64,000 bases of DNA from Pseudomonas vanderleydeniana (lineage in GTDB: Bacteria > Pseudomonadota > Gammaproteobacteria > Pseudomonadales > Pseudomonadaceae), in the NCBI RefSeq assembly GCF_014268755.2, contig NZ_CP077093.1, forward strand, positions 5,670,501 through 5,734,500, read 5' to 3'. The notes beneath the pieces are model-generated. The model did no database searches. It was not told the origin of the DNA and saw only the letters and a program-made list of their open reading frames with translations. A program made the translations under genes and the position numbers. Of the stretch, positions 24,550 to 33,061 are shown one piece after another (within the stretch, counting starts at the first letter, position 1; each line of letters opens with the position of its first letter).

Positions 24550-24867
24550 ATGTCCTGGATCATTCTGTTCTGCGCCGGTCTGTTTGAAATCGGCTGGGCC
24601 GTTGGCCTGAAATACACCGATGGCTTCAGCCGCCCACTCCCTACCGTACTGACCGTCGCCGCCATGGCCGTCAGCATCGGCCTGCTCGGCCTTGCCGTGA
24701 AGGAACTGCCACTGGGTACCGCCTATGCGGTGTGGACCGGTGTCGGCGCGGTGGGAACGGTCATTGCCGGGATCATCCTGTTCGGCGAGTCCATGGCCCT
24801 GGTCCGACTGGCGAGCGTGGCCCTGATCATCGCCGGGTTGATCGGCCTGAAGGTCTCCGCCTCCTGA
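24550..24867 (+). CDS. gdx: Guanidinium exporter SugE/Gdx (SMR family)
   Basis: 105 residues from ATG 24550 (MSWIIL) with GAGG five bases upstream; an ATG at 24538 includes that ribosome site and is unlikely. Four transmembrane helices are present. The essential Glu lies in the first helix ([11 protein letters not shown]), with the GdX-type pattern rather than the EmrE multidrug pattern. It should exchange guanidinium for protons across the inner membrane. The guanidine-II riboswitch upstream agrees with this role. A REP palindrome follows. Confidence 0.93.
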   Translation: MSWIILFCAGLFEIGWAVGLKYTDGFSRPLPTVLTVAAMAVSIGLLGLAVKELPLGTAYAVWTGVGAVGTVIAGIILFGESMALVRLASVALIIAGLIGLKVSAS

Positions 24868-24921
24868 CTGAAGTGGATTGTCTGATTGCCCCCATACCTG
24901 GGCCTGACACGACTCGGTCAT

Positions 24922-24949
24922 TGTGGGAGCCAGCAAGCCGGCTCCCACA
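24922..24949. repeat. REP palindrome after gdx
   Basis: TGTGGGAGCC (24922-24931) and GGCTCCCACA (24940-24949) flank AGCAAGCC. This is a common fluorescens-group REP type and could also stabilise the gdx mRNA end. Confidence 0.7.
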
Positions 24950-24999
24950 GATTTGCGCAAACAGCCAAGTTTGTGCACTCTCCCCAAAAGGGGCGCCTT

Positions 25000-26877
25000 C
25001 TAGCGGCGCTCCATCCCACGCAACTGCAACACCTGCTCGCGTAGCCGCGACGGCAACGCTACGTCGGCAGCCACGGCCGGCCCGGCAAGCAGCGTCACCC
25101 GCGACCACAGACGGCGCAAGAAGCCCTTCTGCGGATCGCGACTGAAGAAACTGCCCCACAGTCCCTGCAGCGCCAGCGGGATCACCGGTACCGGGGTTTC
25201 CTCCAGCACGCGGGTCATGCCGCCCTTGAACTCGTTGATTTCGCCATCGCCGGTCAACTTGCCCTCGGGGAAGATACACACCAGCTCACCGTCCCTGAGG
25301 TACTCGGCGATCTTGCGGAAGGCCTGCTCGTAGATCTCCAGGTCCTCACCCCGCCCGGCAATCGGGATCGCGCCGGCGGTACGGAAAATGAAGTTGAGCA
25401 CCGGTAGCCGGTAGATCTTGTAGTACATGACGAAACGGATCGGCCGCCGCACCGCGCCGCCGATCAACAGCGCGTCGACGAACGACACGTGGTTGCATAC
25501 CAGCAGCGCCGGCCCCTCATCGGGGATCAGCTCGAGGTTGCGGTGCTCGACCCGGTACATGGAATGGCTGAGCAGCCAGATCATGAAGCGCATGCTGAAC
25601 TCGGGGACGATCTTGAAGATGTAGGTGTTGACCGCGATGTTCATCAGCGACACCACCAGGAACAGCTCCGGAATCGACAGTTTCGCCACGCTCAGCAGCA
25701 GGATCGACACGATCGCCGACACCACCATGAACAGCGCGTTGAGAATGTTGTTCGCGGCAATCACCCGGGCCCGCTCGTTTTCGGCGGTGCGCGACTGAAT
25801 CAGCGCGTACAGCGGCACGATGTAGAAACCGCCGAAGATCCCCAGGCCCAGAATGTCGAGCAGCACCCACCAGGCCTGGCTGTGGTGCAGCAGGGCCAAC
25901 CAGTCGTTGGCCTGGACGTTCTGTGGCAGATTACCCGAATGCCACCACAGCAGCAGGCCGAACAGCGTCAGGCCGAACGAGCCGAACGGCACCAGGCCGA
26001 TCTCCACCTTGCGCCCGGACAGGCGTTCGCAGAGCATGGAGCCAGCGGCGATACCCACCGAGAATACGGTGAGAATCAGCGTCACCACGCTTTCATCACC
26101 GTACATCCACTCCTTGGCATAGGCGGGAATCTGGGTCAGGTAGATCGCCCCGACGAACCAGAACCACGAGTTGCCGACGATCGAGCGCGACACCGCCGGA
26201 GTTTGCCCCAGGCCCAGGCGCAGGGTGGCCCAGGACTGGCTGAAGATGTTCCAGTCCAGCCGCAGTTCCGGACTGGCGGCGGCGGCCCGCGGGATGCCAC
26301 GGCTGGCCAGGTAGCCGAGTACCGCCACCAGCACGATGGCGGCAGAGACGATCGTCGCGTAGTGCGCCGAAGACATCATGACGCCGGCGCTGATGGTCCC
26401 GGCCAGGATCGCCAGGAAGGTGCCCATCTCCACCAGGCCGTTGCCACCCACCAGTTCATCCTCGCGCAGCGCCTGGGGCAGGATCGAATACTTCACCGGC
26501 CCGAACAGCGCCGAGTGGGTGCCCATGGCGAACAGCGTCACCAGCATCAGCGACAGGTGATCGAACACGAACCCCACCGCGCCGATCGCCATGATGGCGA
26601 TCTCGGCGAGCTTGATCACACGGATCAGCGAGTCCTTGGCGAACTTCTCGCCAAACTGCCCGGCCAGGGCCGAGAACAGGAAGAACGGCAGGATAAACAG
26701 CAAGGCGCAGAGGTTGACCCAGATGCCACGCTCACCGTCGATGCTCAGCTTGTAGAGAATGGCGAGGATCAGCGACTGCTTGAACACGTTGTCGTTGAAC
26801 GCCCCAAGCGACTGGGTCACGAAGAACGGCAGGAAACGCCGTGTGCGCAACAGACTGAACTGTGAGGGGTGACTCAT
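25000..26877 (-). CDS. MFS flippase fused to PlsC-type acyltransferase (LplT-PlsC)
   Basis: A 625-residue, two-domain protein. Residues about 1-415 form an LplT-like MFS transporter with 12 hydrophobic segments, beginning FFVTQSLGAFNDNVFKQSL. Residues about 430-625 form a 1-acylglycerol-phosphate acyltransferase domain with the HX4D box NHVSFVD and the FPEGK motif. In enterobacteria LplT works with Aas, which carries an acyltransferase and an acyl-ACP synthetase. Here the synthetase domain is absent, so acyl donors must come from elsewhere. The likely role is import and re-acylation of lysophospholipids at the inner membrane. It is monocistronic. Confidence 0.9.
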   Translation of the reverse strand: MSHPSQFSLLRTRRFLPFFVTQSLGAFNDNVFKQSLILAILYKLSIDGERGIWVNLCALLFILPFFLFSALAGQFGEKFAKDSLIRVIKLAEIAIMAIGAVGFVFDHLSLMLVTLFAMGTHSALFGPVKYSILPQALREDELVGGNGLVEMGTFLAILAGTISAGVMMSSAHYATIVSAAIVLVAVLGYLASRGIPRAAAASPELRLDWNIFSQSWATLRLGLGQTPAVSRSIVGNSWFWFVGAIYLTQIPAYAKEWMYGDESVVTLILTVFSVGIAAGSMLCERLSGRKVEIGLVPFGSFGLTLFGLLLWWHSGNLPQNVQANDWLALLHHSQAWWVLLDILGLGIFGGFYIVPLYALIQSRTAENERARVIAANNILNALFMVVSAIVSILLLSVAKLSIPELFLVVSLMNIAVNTYIFKIVPEFSMRFMIWLLSHSMYRVEHRNLELIPDEGPALLVCNHVSFVDALLIGGAVRRPIRFVMYYKIYRLPVLNFIFRTAGAIPIAGRGEDLEIYEQAFRKIAEYLRDGELVCIFPEGKLTGDGEINEFKGGMTRVLEETPVPVIPLALQGLWGSFFSRDPQKGFLRRLWSRVTLLAGPAVAADVALPSRLREQVLQLRGMERR

Positions 26878-26967
26878 CTTCCATGGTCCTGAGTGGCGCC
26901 GAGAGCGGCTTTCTTATTGGAATGCGGATCACCGCTCCAGGCCACAACATTACCTAATCCTGAGAAT

Positions 26968-28122
26968 TTATTTCTCGATTCCTGCGATACAGGGCGAAAC
27001 GAACAGCTCTCCCCGGTAGGCCCCGCGCAGTGTGCGGGTGCCGATGATCAGCCACAGGACCGTGAGCAACCCGACCAGCAACAGGCCAAAGCCGTTGAAA
27101 AAGCCCAGGTGCAGCACACTGCCCAGTTTTAATGTGGTCAACGAATAGACCCCCAGGGGGAAGGTGAACCCCCACCAGCCAAGATTGAACGGAATGCCGC
27201 TGCGCAGGTAACGCAGGGTGATCAGCACCGCCATCAGCATCCACCAAAGGCCGAAGCCCCAGAGGATGATCCCGGCGACCAGCCCCAGTCCATTGGCGAT
27301 CTCGCCGATACCCGGCAGCCCGTTGGCGGCCAATACCGCCGGCGAGTCCGCCCCCAGCAACAGCATGCCCAAGGCACCGGTACCGATCGGCCCCAGGGCC
27401 AGCCAGCTCGACGCGGCCATGTTTTCATGGGGCAGCTTGTGCAGCGCCATGCGCAACAGCAGGATGGCGAGGATGCTGAACGCCACGGGCACCGAGAAAG
27501 CCCAGAGCACGTAGCTGGTAACCAGCACCTTGAACTGCATGCCATTGTCCGCCAGGTGCGGGGCCAGCAGCGCACCGCTGGCAGCCGCCACTTCGGCCGC
27601 GACCACCGGCAGCAGCCAGACGGCGGTCATCTGGTCGATGCTGTGTGCCTGGCGCGTGAACATCATGTAGGGAATCAGCACACCACAGGCCAGGGACATC
27701 GCTACATCGAGCCACCACAAGGTTTCGGCGATGCGCACCGCGTGATCGCCCCAATGCGGTATGCCGAACACCAGGAAGCCATTGATGATGGTCGCCAGTC
27801 CCATGGGAATGGTGCCGAAGAACATCGAGACGGTGGAATGACCGAAAATCCGCCGTGCCTCATCGAAGAACAACACCCAGCGTGCGCCGTAGAGCAGGCT
27901 GAACACGCTGAACAGCAGGATGTTGAACAGCCACAGGCCCTCGGCCACGGCACGCAGGCCCGGCACCGCGACCGGCAGTTGTGCCAGCGCCAGGGCCAGG
28001 ACCCCCGTGCCCATGGTCGCGGCGAACCAGTTGGGAGTGAACTGGCGAATGGCTTCGAGAGGGTGCTGCAAATGGCTCAGTGGCCGCAGCCCGGGTTTGA
28101 CGCTGTTGGTGCAGGTTTGCAT
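26968..28122 (-). CDS. TDT-family transporter (TehA/SLAC1/Ssu1 fold)
   Basis: A 384-residue membrane protein with about ten hydrophobic segments. It opens with the family region FTPNWFAATMGTGVLALAL. Relatives include TehA (tellurite), Mae1 (malate) and Ssu1 (sulfite), all of which pass small anions. The substrate cannot be fixed from sequence. The AT-rich region before its start (28140-28225), with ATATCTATATAACGGG and similar stretches, probably holds the promoter and perhaps a LysR-type site. Confidence 0.85.
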   Translation of the reverse strand: MQTCTNSVKPGLRPLSHLQHPLEAIRQFTPNWFAATMGTGVLALALAQLPVAVPGLRAVAEGLWLFNILLFSVFSLLYGARWVLFFDEARRIFGHSTVSMFFGTIPMGLATIINGFLVFGIPHWGDHAVRIAETLWWLDVAMSLACGVLIPYMMFTRQAHSIDQMTAVWLLPVVAAEVAAASGALLAPHLADNGMQFKVLVTSYVLWAFSVPVAFSILAILLLRMALHKLPHENMAASSWLALGPIGTGALGMLLLGADSPAVLAANGLPGIGEIANGLGLVAGIILWGFGLWWMLMAVLITLRYLRSGIPFNLGWWGFTFPLGVYSLTTLKLGSVLHLGFFNGFGLLLVGLLTVLWLIIGTRTLRGAYRGELFVSPCIAGIEK

Positions 28123-28226
28123 GGTTGGCTCCTGTCCTCCGGTGAGGTTGCAGCCATCATAGAACCCAATCGAATATCTATATAACGGGTATTTTCTCTA
28201 TAACTTATCTATTTTAAAGATATACG

Positions 28227-28538
28227 TCAGATACTACCCTCGCTCTCGATCACCAGCACCCGCGCCGGACCTTGCGGCTCGGCCAGATGCTCGCAGCCGA
28301 TGCCGGCGTAGAAGATATCGCCGCTTTCCAACAGCACCGCCTGCTCGACCCCCTCCAGGCGGTAACGCATGCGCACCTGGCCATCCAGCACCACAAATAC
28401 TTCCTGCCCGTCATTGACGTGCCAGACATAGGGCTGGTCGGTCCAGTGCAGGCGGGTACTGATGCCGTTCATCCGGGCAATGTCCAGCGCCGCCCAGGGC
28501 CGGTCACCGGTGAAGTCGCGACTGCGGATGACCGTCAT
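28227..28538 (-). CDS. Small cupin-domain protein
   Basis: 103 residues from ATG 28538, overlapping the stop of the upstream hydrolase gene by four bases (ATGA). A single cupin fold is indicated by WHVNDGQEVFVVLDGQVRM and LLESGDIFYAGIGCEHLA. Only some of the usual metal-binding His/Glu residues are obvious. It is co-transcribed with the cysteine hydrolase and may be an isomerase, an oxygenase or a binding protein. Confidence 0.82.
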   Translation of the reverse strand: MTVIRSRDFTGDRPWAALDIARMNGISTRLHWTDQPYVWHVNDGQEVFVVLDGQVRMRYRLEGVEQAVLLESGDIFYAGIGCEHLAEPQGPARVLVIESEGSI

Positions 28539-29161
28539 GGCTGTTGCAGCGCCTGTTGGTTGGAGGCCGGGATCGAAGAGCGCGACAGGGCCACGCCCTG
28601 CTCCACCGCCGACAGCCACTGCGCGGTACTGGATACGGCGGCGAATCGGGTATGGAACACCACGCTGAACACCCGATGGATTTCCTCGGCGCTGGCCCGC
28701 CCCGCTTCGTTGGCGTAGGGCAACGAGCCGGTGGCGTCGTCGAGAAATTCGACCGACAGGCCGCGGTGGGTGGCTTCGAAGATCGTCGAGGCATTGCAGT
28801 TGTGGGTCATGTAGCCGACCACGCTCAGGGTATCGATCTCGTGCTGCACCAGCCATTGGGCCAGATCGGTATCGGCAAAGGCGCTGGGCAGGGTCTTGTT
28901 CACCCGATGAGCATGCCGGCGCGAGGCAACCACCGGATGCAGCTCCCAGCCCGGCGAGCCGATGGCGAACAGGGGCGACGTCGCCGGGGCGTCGTTCTGC
29001 ACGACCACCACCGGAATACCGGCGGTATTCGCCGCGTCGATGGCCCTGCCGATGTTGGCCAGCGATTCACTGACCGGCGGGTATTCGATCAGCAGGTTGC
29101 CGCTGACGTACTCATTCTGCACATCGATCACGATCAGCGCACGACGGGGGGCTTGGGACAT
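28535..29161 (-). CDS. Isochorismatase-family cysteine hydrolase
   Basis: 208 residues from ATG 29161 (MSQAPRRALIVIDVQNEY). The catalytic triad of the family is visible: Asp in LIVIDVQNEY, Lys in RVNKTLPSAF, and Cys in YMTHNCNAST. Members hydrolyse amides, ureas or isochorismate. The substrate is unknown. It is divergent from a GlxA-type AraC regulator and forms an operon with the cupin. Confidence 0.88.
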   Translation of the reverse strand: MSQAPRRALIVIDVQNEYVSGNLLIEYPPVSESLANIGRAIDAANTAGIPVVVVQNDAPATSPLFAIGSPGWELHPVVASRRHAHRVNKTLPSAFADTDLAQWLVQHEIDTLSVVGYMTHNCNASTIFEATHRGLSVEFLDDATGSLPYANEAGRASAEEIHRVFSVVFHTRFAAVSSTAQWLSAVEQGVALSRSSIPASNQQALQQP

Positions 29162-29283
29162 GGCTCTGTACCTGTAGCGGGTTCGGGTGCCCATGATTGC
29201 CTGCCGGGACAAAACGCATAAGTGGCCTGAAAGACAATATTCGATAAGATCAGGCCAACCCATTCACCGTTGAGGCCACCTCG

Positions 29284-30240
29284 ATGACCACCCTCCGGAT
29301 CGCCGTGATCGCCTTCAACGGCATCAGCCCGTTCCACCTGTCCGTGCCGACCCTGGTGTTCGCCGAGCAGCGCGAAGGCATCGACATGCCGCGCTTTTCC
29401 CTCGAGGTCTGTGGTTTCGAGCCTGGCCCGCTGAGCACCTGCGCCGGTTTCGACATCCAGGTGCACCATGGCCTGGAAGTGCTGGAGCAGGCTGACGTGA
29501 TCATCATGCCGTCCTGGCGCGATACCGAGGAGCGACCGCCCGAAGCCCTGCTCCAGGCCCTGCGCCAGGCACATGCACGCGGCAAGCGGATCGTCGGCCT
29601 GTGCCTGGGTTCCTTCGTCCTGGCCGAGGCCGGCCTGCTGGACGGGCACAAGGCCACCACCCATTGGAACTGGGCCACGGCCTTCGCCCGACGCTACCCG
29701 AAGGTGCAGCTCGACGCCGATGTGCTGTACGCCGAATCCGGGCATCTGCTGACTTCGGCCGGCACCGCCGCGGGCCTCGATTGCTGCCTGTACCTGATGC
29801 AGCAACTGTGCGGTGCCGAAATCACGCACAAGGTGGCCCGCCGCCTGGTGATCGCGCCCCATCGCTCCGGCGGGCAGGCCCAGTTCATCGAGCGGCCGAT
29901 CGCCACGGCCGGCGAGCAGGATCGCATCGGCCAACTGCTGCAATGGCTGGGGCAACACTTCACGCGCAACCATTCCCTGGATGAACTGGCGGAGCGCGCA
30001 GCCATGAGCCGCCGCTCACTGACCCGGCATTTCCGGCAAATGACCGGAACCACCATTGGCCAATGGCTGCTGGGGCAGCGCCTGAGCCACGCCCAGCGCC
30101 TGCTGGAAGGCAGCACCCGGAGCATCGAGGCGATCGCCGTGGAGTCCGGATTCAACAGTGCCCTGTCGTTGCGGCAGCACTTCAACGCGTCGCTGCATAT
30201 TTCGCCGTCGGCCTATCGGGCGCAGTTCATCGGACGCTGA
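29284..30240 (+). CDS. GlxA-type AraC regulator with DJ-1/PfpI domain
   Basis: A 318-residue protein. The N-terminal DJ-1/PfpI-like domain (about 1-190) has the elbow LCLGSFVLAEAGLLDG. The C-terminal AraC domain has both HTH motifs: SLDELAERAAMSRRSLTRHF and SIEAIAVESGFNSALSLRQH. Pseudomonad relatives (GbdR, ArgR, CdhR) activate catabolic genes. It probably controls the divergent hydrolase/cupin operon from the 122-base region between them. Confidence 0.9.
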   Translation: MTTLRIAVIAFNGISPFHLSVPTLVFAEQREGIDMPRFSLEVCGFEPGPLSTCAGFDIQVHHGLEVLEQADVIIMPSWRDTEERPPEALLQALRQAHARGKRIVGLCLGSFVLAEAGLLDGHKATTHWNWATAFARRYPKVQLDADVLYAESGHLLTSAGTAAGLDCCLYLMQQLCGAEITHKVARRLVIAPHRSGGQAQFIERPIATAGEQDRIGQLLQWLGQHFTRNHSLDELAERAAMSRRSLTRHFRQMTGTTIGQWLLGQRLSHAQRLLEGSTRSIEAIAVESGFNSALSLRQHFNASLHISPSAYRAQFIGR

Positions 30241-30241
30241 T

Positions 30242-30982
30242 TCAGGGGGTGGCCGTTTCTGTCGTCGCCTGCGTCGTGCAAGGCAGGCTTCGGTAAAGCT
30301 CCAACTGATACTCACGGCGCAGCCAGGAGGCATCCAGCACCGGTTCCATCCCCGGCGCCGGGCGCCGGATATCGTCGCCACGCCGCAACAGGTTGCGCAT
30401 GATCGCGAACCGCGCACGGCTGATATGCCCGCCCGAACCATAGCAGGCAGGCCGACCCAGCTTTGCCGCGACGCCGGTGTCGCCGCCGAACCAGCCGGCA
30501 GTGATCCCCAGGCGCGCCATGATGAACGCGCGATCCCTGAGAATCGAGGCGCAGACCTCCACCAATGCAATAAACCCCTGCACGACCAGGTCCATGGACT
30601 CCAGGCCGTGGAGTATGGCGATGCGCAGGCCAATCCTGCTTGTGCGCCGACCGGCGAGCAGGCAGTCGATGCACTCATGGGCCAGCAGGACCCGTCGCCT
30701 GGGGTCCGGCTCCAGCAACATGGCCTCGCGCAAGGCATGCAGGGCATAGGCCAACGGTACCGCACCGCGTGGACGCATCGTCGCCGAGGGCAGCACATGC
30801 CGCAGTTGCCGGGCGATACCGGGCAACACACCGGCCCCCAGGAGCAGTACAGCCTGGCGCGACAGCGGTTGTGCGGCAATGTCGAGAACGACGTTGAAGG
30901 CTTGCGCCAGATCAGCGCCAGCGAGCTGGCGCGCAAGGTGATCGGCGTTCAGGGGGAACGGCCGGGTAGCGGGGGTAGACAT
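30242..30982 (-). CDS. Uncharacterised protein
   Basis: 246 residues from ATG 30982 (MSTPATRPFPL). I do not recognise it. It is Leu/Arg/Ala-rich and appears mainly helical, with no signal peptide. One moderately hydrophobic stretch (MDLVVQGFIALVEVCASIL) is too short and polar to call a membrane segment with confidence. Cys residues occur in HECIDCLLAGRR and RPACYGSGGH. It is convergent with the AraC gene, with only one base between the two stops, and shares its strand with the MFS gene 121 bases upstream. It may be a strain-specific gene. Confidence 0.55.
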   Translation of the reverse strand: MSTPATRPFPLNADHLARQLAGADLAQAFNVVLDIAAQPLSRQAVLLLGAGVLPGIARQLRHVLPSATMRPRGAVPLAYALHALREAMLLEPDPRRRVLLAHECIDCLLAGRRTSRIGLRIAILHGLESMDLVVQGFIALVEVCASILRDRAFIMARLGITAGWFGGDTGVAAKLGRPACYGSGGHISRARFAIMRNLLRRGDDIRRPAPGMEPVLDASWLRREYQLELYRSLPCTTQATTETATP

Positions 30983-31103
30983 GATCGTCCTTGAAAACCG
31001 GGTCAGCGATCCGCCCAAGACTGCGCGCTCGCCATCCTTGCCGCTTTCAATTTGCGCCCGCAGGTTGTCTCGCCTGCGAAGGCAGCCCCCTACTCGTTCG
31101 TCA

Positions 31104-32300
31104 TCAGGCGGCGCAGGTCCTGGCCGGACGCTGCAAACGCAGCGCCAGCAACGCGCCCAGCGACAACAGGATCAATACGCCACCGTACCCCTGCGTGGTG
31201 ACGACCAGGCCCAGGCTACGGCTGAGGCTCCCGGCGAGAAAGGCCGGCATGCAGAAGGCCAGGTAGCTGAGCACGTAGAACGTCGACATCAGGCCCGCCC
31301 GCTCATGGGGCAGCGCCAGTGGCACGACACTGCGCAGGGCGCCCAGGAAACCGGCACCGAAGCCACTGCCGGTGATCAAGGTGCCAACGAAGAACAGCCA
31401 CAGGCTCGCCTCCTGTACGGCAACCAGCACCAGTGCCACACCGACCGCCAACAGCCCCGCCCCCAATTGCAGGACCTTGTCCGCCGCCCGCTCGCGCAGG
31501 CTGAAAATCGCCGCGGCGCCGCTCAGGGTCAGGATCGCCACCAGGCCCCCGCCGATCAGGTTCGAGGTCGAACCGGTCACCGCCCGAACCAGTGACGGCG
31601 CCAGCGACGAATAGAAGCCACCCACCATCCACACCGCGACGTCGACCGGCAGAGACAGCCACAAGGCGCGCCGGGCCTGTGCCGGCACATGCAGGGCCGG
31701 ACGCAGCGACGCCAGCGCTCCCGGCTGCGTGCTGACACTCTCGGACAGGCGCCAGACATACAGGGCCTGGAGCACCAGCAGGGCGAACAGCAGTTCGTAC
31801 ACCAATTGCGTCGGCCGCGGGCAGTACTCCGCCAGCAGGCTCGCTCCCAGGGCACCGCAAGCCATGCCGAGCAACGGTGCCAGGCTGTTGACCAACGGCC
31901 CCTTGCGGTTGTCGCGGTCCAGCAGCGCCGCACCGAGCACGCTGGTGGCCATGCCGGTGGCAAAGCCCTGCAGCACCCGGGCGGCAATCAACAGCGGTAT
32001 GCTGTCGGCGGCGATGAACAACCCCATGGCGATGATTTCCAGCAGCAATGCACTGAAGATCACTGGCCGCCGCCCCAGGTAGTCGGACAACGAACCGACC
32101 GTCAGCAGGGCCGCCAGCAGGCTCAGGGCATACACCCCGAAAATCAGCGTCAGGGTCGCGGCGGAAAACCCGATCGCTTCCTGATACAGGTGGTACAAGG
32201 GCGTCGGCGCGCTGGAGGCGGCGAGAAAGGTCAGCAAGGTCAGCGACAGGAAAACCAGGCCGGAACGATTTGAAACAGGTACTTCGGCACGGTTGGACAT
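31104..32300 (-). CDS. MFS transporter, probable drug efflux
   Basis: 398 residues from ATG 32300, which has GGAG seven bases upstream. About 12 transmembrane segments are present, with the MFS loop signature GSLSDYLGRRPVIF between helices 2 and 3. It is divergent from a TetR regulator, an arrangement typical of inducible efflux. The substrate is unknown. Confidence 0.85.
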   Translation of the reverse strand: MSNRAEVPVSNRSGLVFLSLTLLTFLAASSAPTPLYHLYQEAIGFSAATLTLIFGVYALSLLAALLTVGSLSDYLGRRPVIFSALLLEIIAMGLFIAADSIPLLIAARVLQGFATGMATSVLGAALLDRDNRKGPLVNSLAPLLGMACGALGASLLAEYCPRPTQLVYELLFALLVLQALYVWRLSESVSTQPGALASLRPALHVPAQARRALWLSLPVDVAVWMVGGFYSSLAPSLVRAVTGSTSNLIGGGLVAILTLSGAAAIFSLRERAADKVLQLGAGLLAVGVALVLVAVQEASLWLFFVGTLITGSGFGAGFLGALRSVVPLALPHERAGLMSTFYVLSYLAFCMPAFLAGSLSRSLGLVVTTQGYGGVLILLSLGALLALRLQRPARTCAA

Positions 32301-32391
32301 GGGCACGCTCCACAAAAGCTAAAGTTTTGCTTTTGCGCAGTGTGCTACCGGTTTTCGCTTAAAGCAAATTCTTTGTGTTAAGGTTTTATCC
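32301..32391. promoter_or_regulatory. Divergent MFS/TetR control region
   Basis: 91 bases rich in AAAGC/GCTTT elements. AAAAGC (32314-32319) pairs with GCTTTT (32329-32334), and GCTTAAAGC (32357-32365) is a short palindrome. These are candidate TetR operators. The core promoter elements are not certain. Confidence 0.4.
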
Positions 32392-32940
32392 ATGGCGATA
32401 AAAGAAAGCATCCGCCCCGGTGGCCGCAGCGCCCGGGTCCAGGAATCGATTCACGCGGCCGTTCGTACGCTCCTCGAAGAACAGGATCGCGCCAGCATCA
32501 CCGTGCCCCAGATCGCCGGCCGGGCCGGTGTCACTCCCTCGACCATCTATCGACGCTGGGGCGACCTGTCCGAGCTGCTGGCCGATGTCGCGCTCGCCCG
32601 CATGCAGCCGGACCGTCCACCGCTGGACACCGGCAGCCTGCTTGGCGACCTGCGCGCCTGGGCCGAGCAGTATCTGGACGAGATCAGCTCGGAGCCAGGC
32701 CGCAACATGATGCGCGACGTACAGAACAGCGCATCGATCCCCTGCCACTGCGTGGAAATCCTCGGCGGGCAGTTGCGGATCATCCTCGAGCGCTACCCGC
32801 ACGCTGACTCGCCACGGCCCACCATCGACCACCTGATCAACCTGATCGTCGCCCCGACGGTGTTTCGCGTGCTGTTCTCCAGCGCGCCCCTGACCGTCGA
32901 AGAACTGCACCGCCTGATCGACATCGCCCTGGACACCTGA
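32392..32940 (+). CDS. TetR-family regulator of the adjacent MFS gene
   Basis: A 182-residue protein. The HTH is TVPQIAGRAGVTPSTIYRRW. The C-terminal domain resembles TetR_C_16-like ligand domains. Divergent orientation and shared AAAGC motifs suggest that it represses the MFS transporter and itself. Confidence 0.88.
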   Translation: MAIKESIRPGGRSARVQESIHAAVRTLLEEQDRASITVPQIAGRAGVTPSTIYRRWGDLSELLADVALARMQPDRPPLDTGSLLGDLRAWAEQYLDEISSEPGRNMMRDVQNSASIPCHCVEILGGQLRIILERYPHADSPRPTIDHLINLIVAPTVFRVLFSSAPLTVEELHRLIDIALDT

Positions 32941-33061
32941 GCAGGCTGCGACACCAGGCCACGCTGCGACCTTGGTCGACACTGACGCCGCCCGGCCATC
33001 GTGCGAGACTGTGGTCCCGGGGGCCGGACTGTCCTCGGGATGTCTTTTGCCGGGAGTTTCC

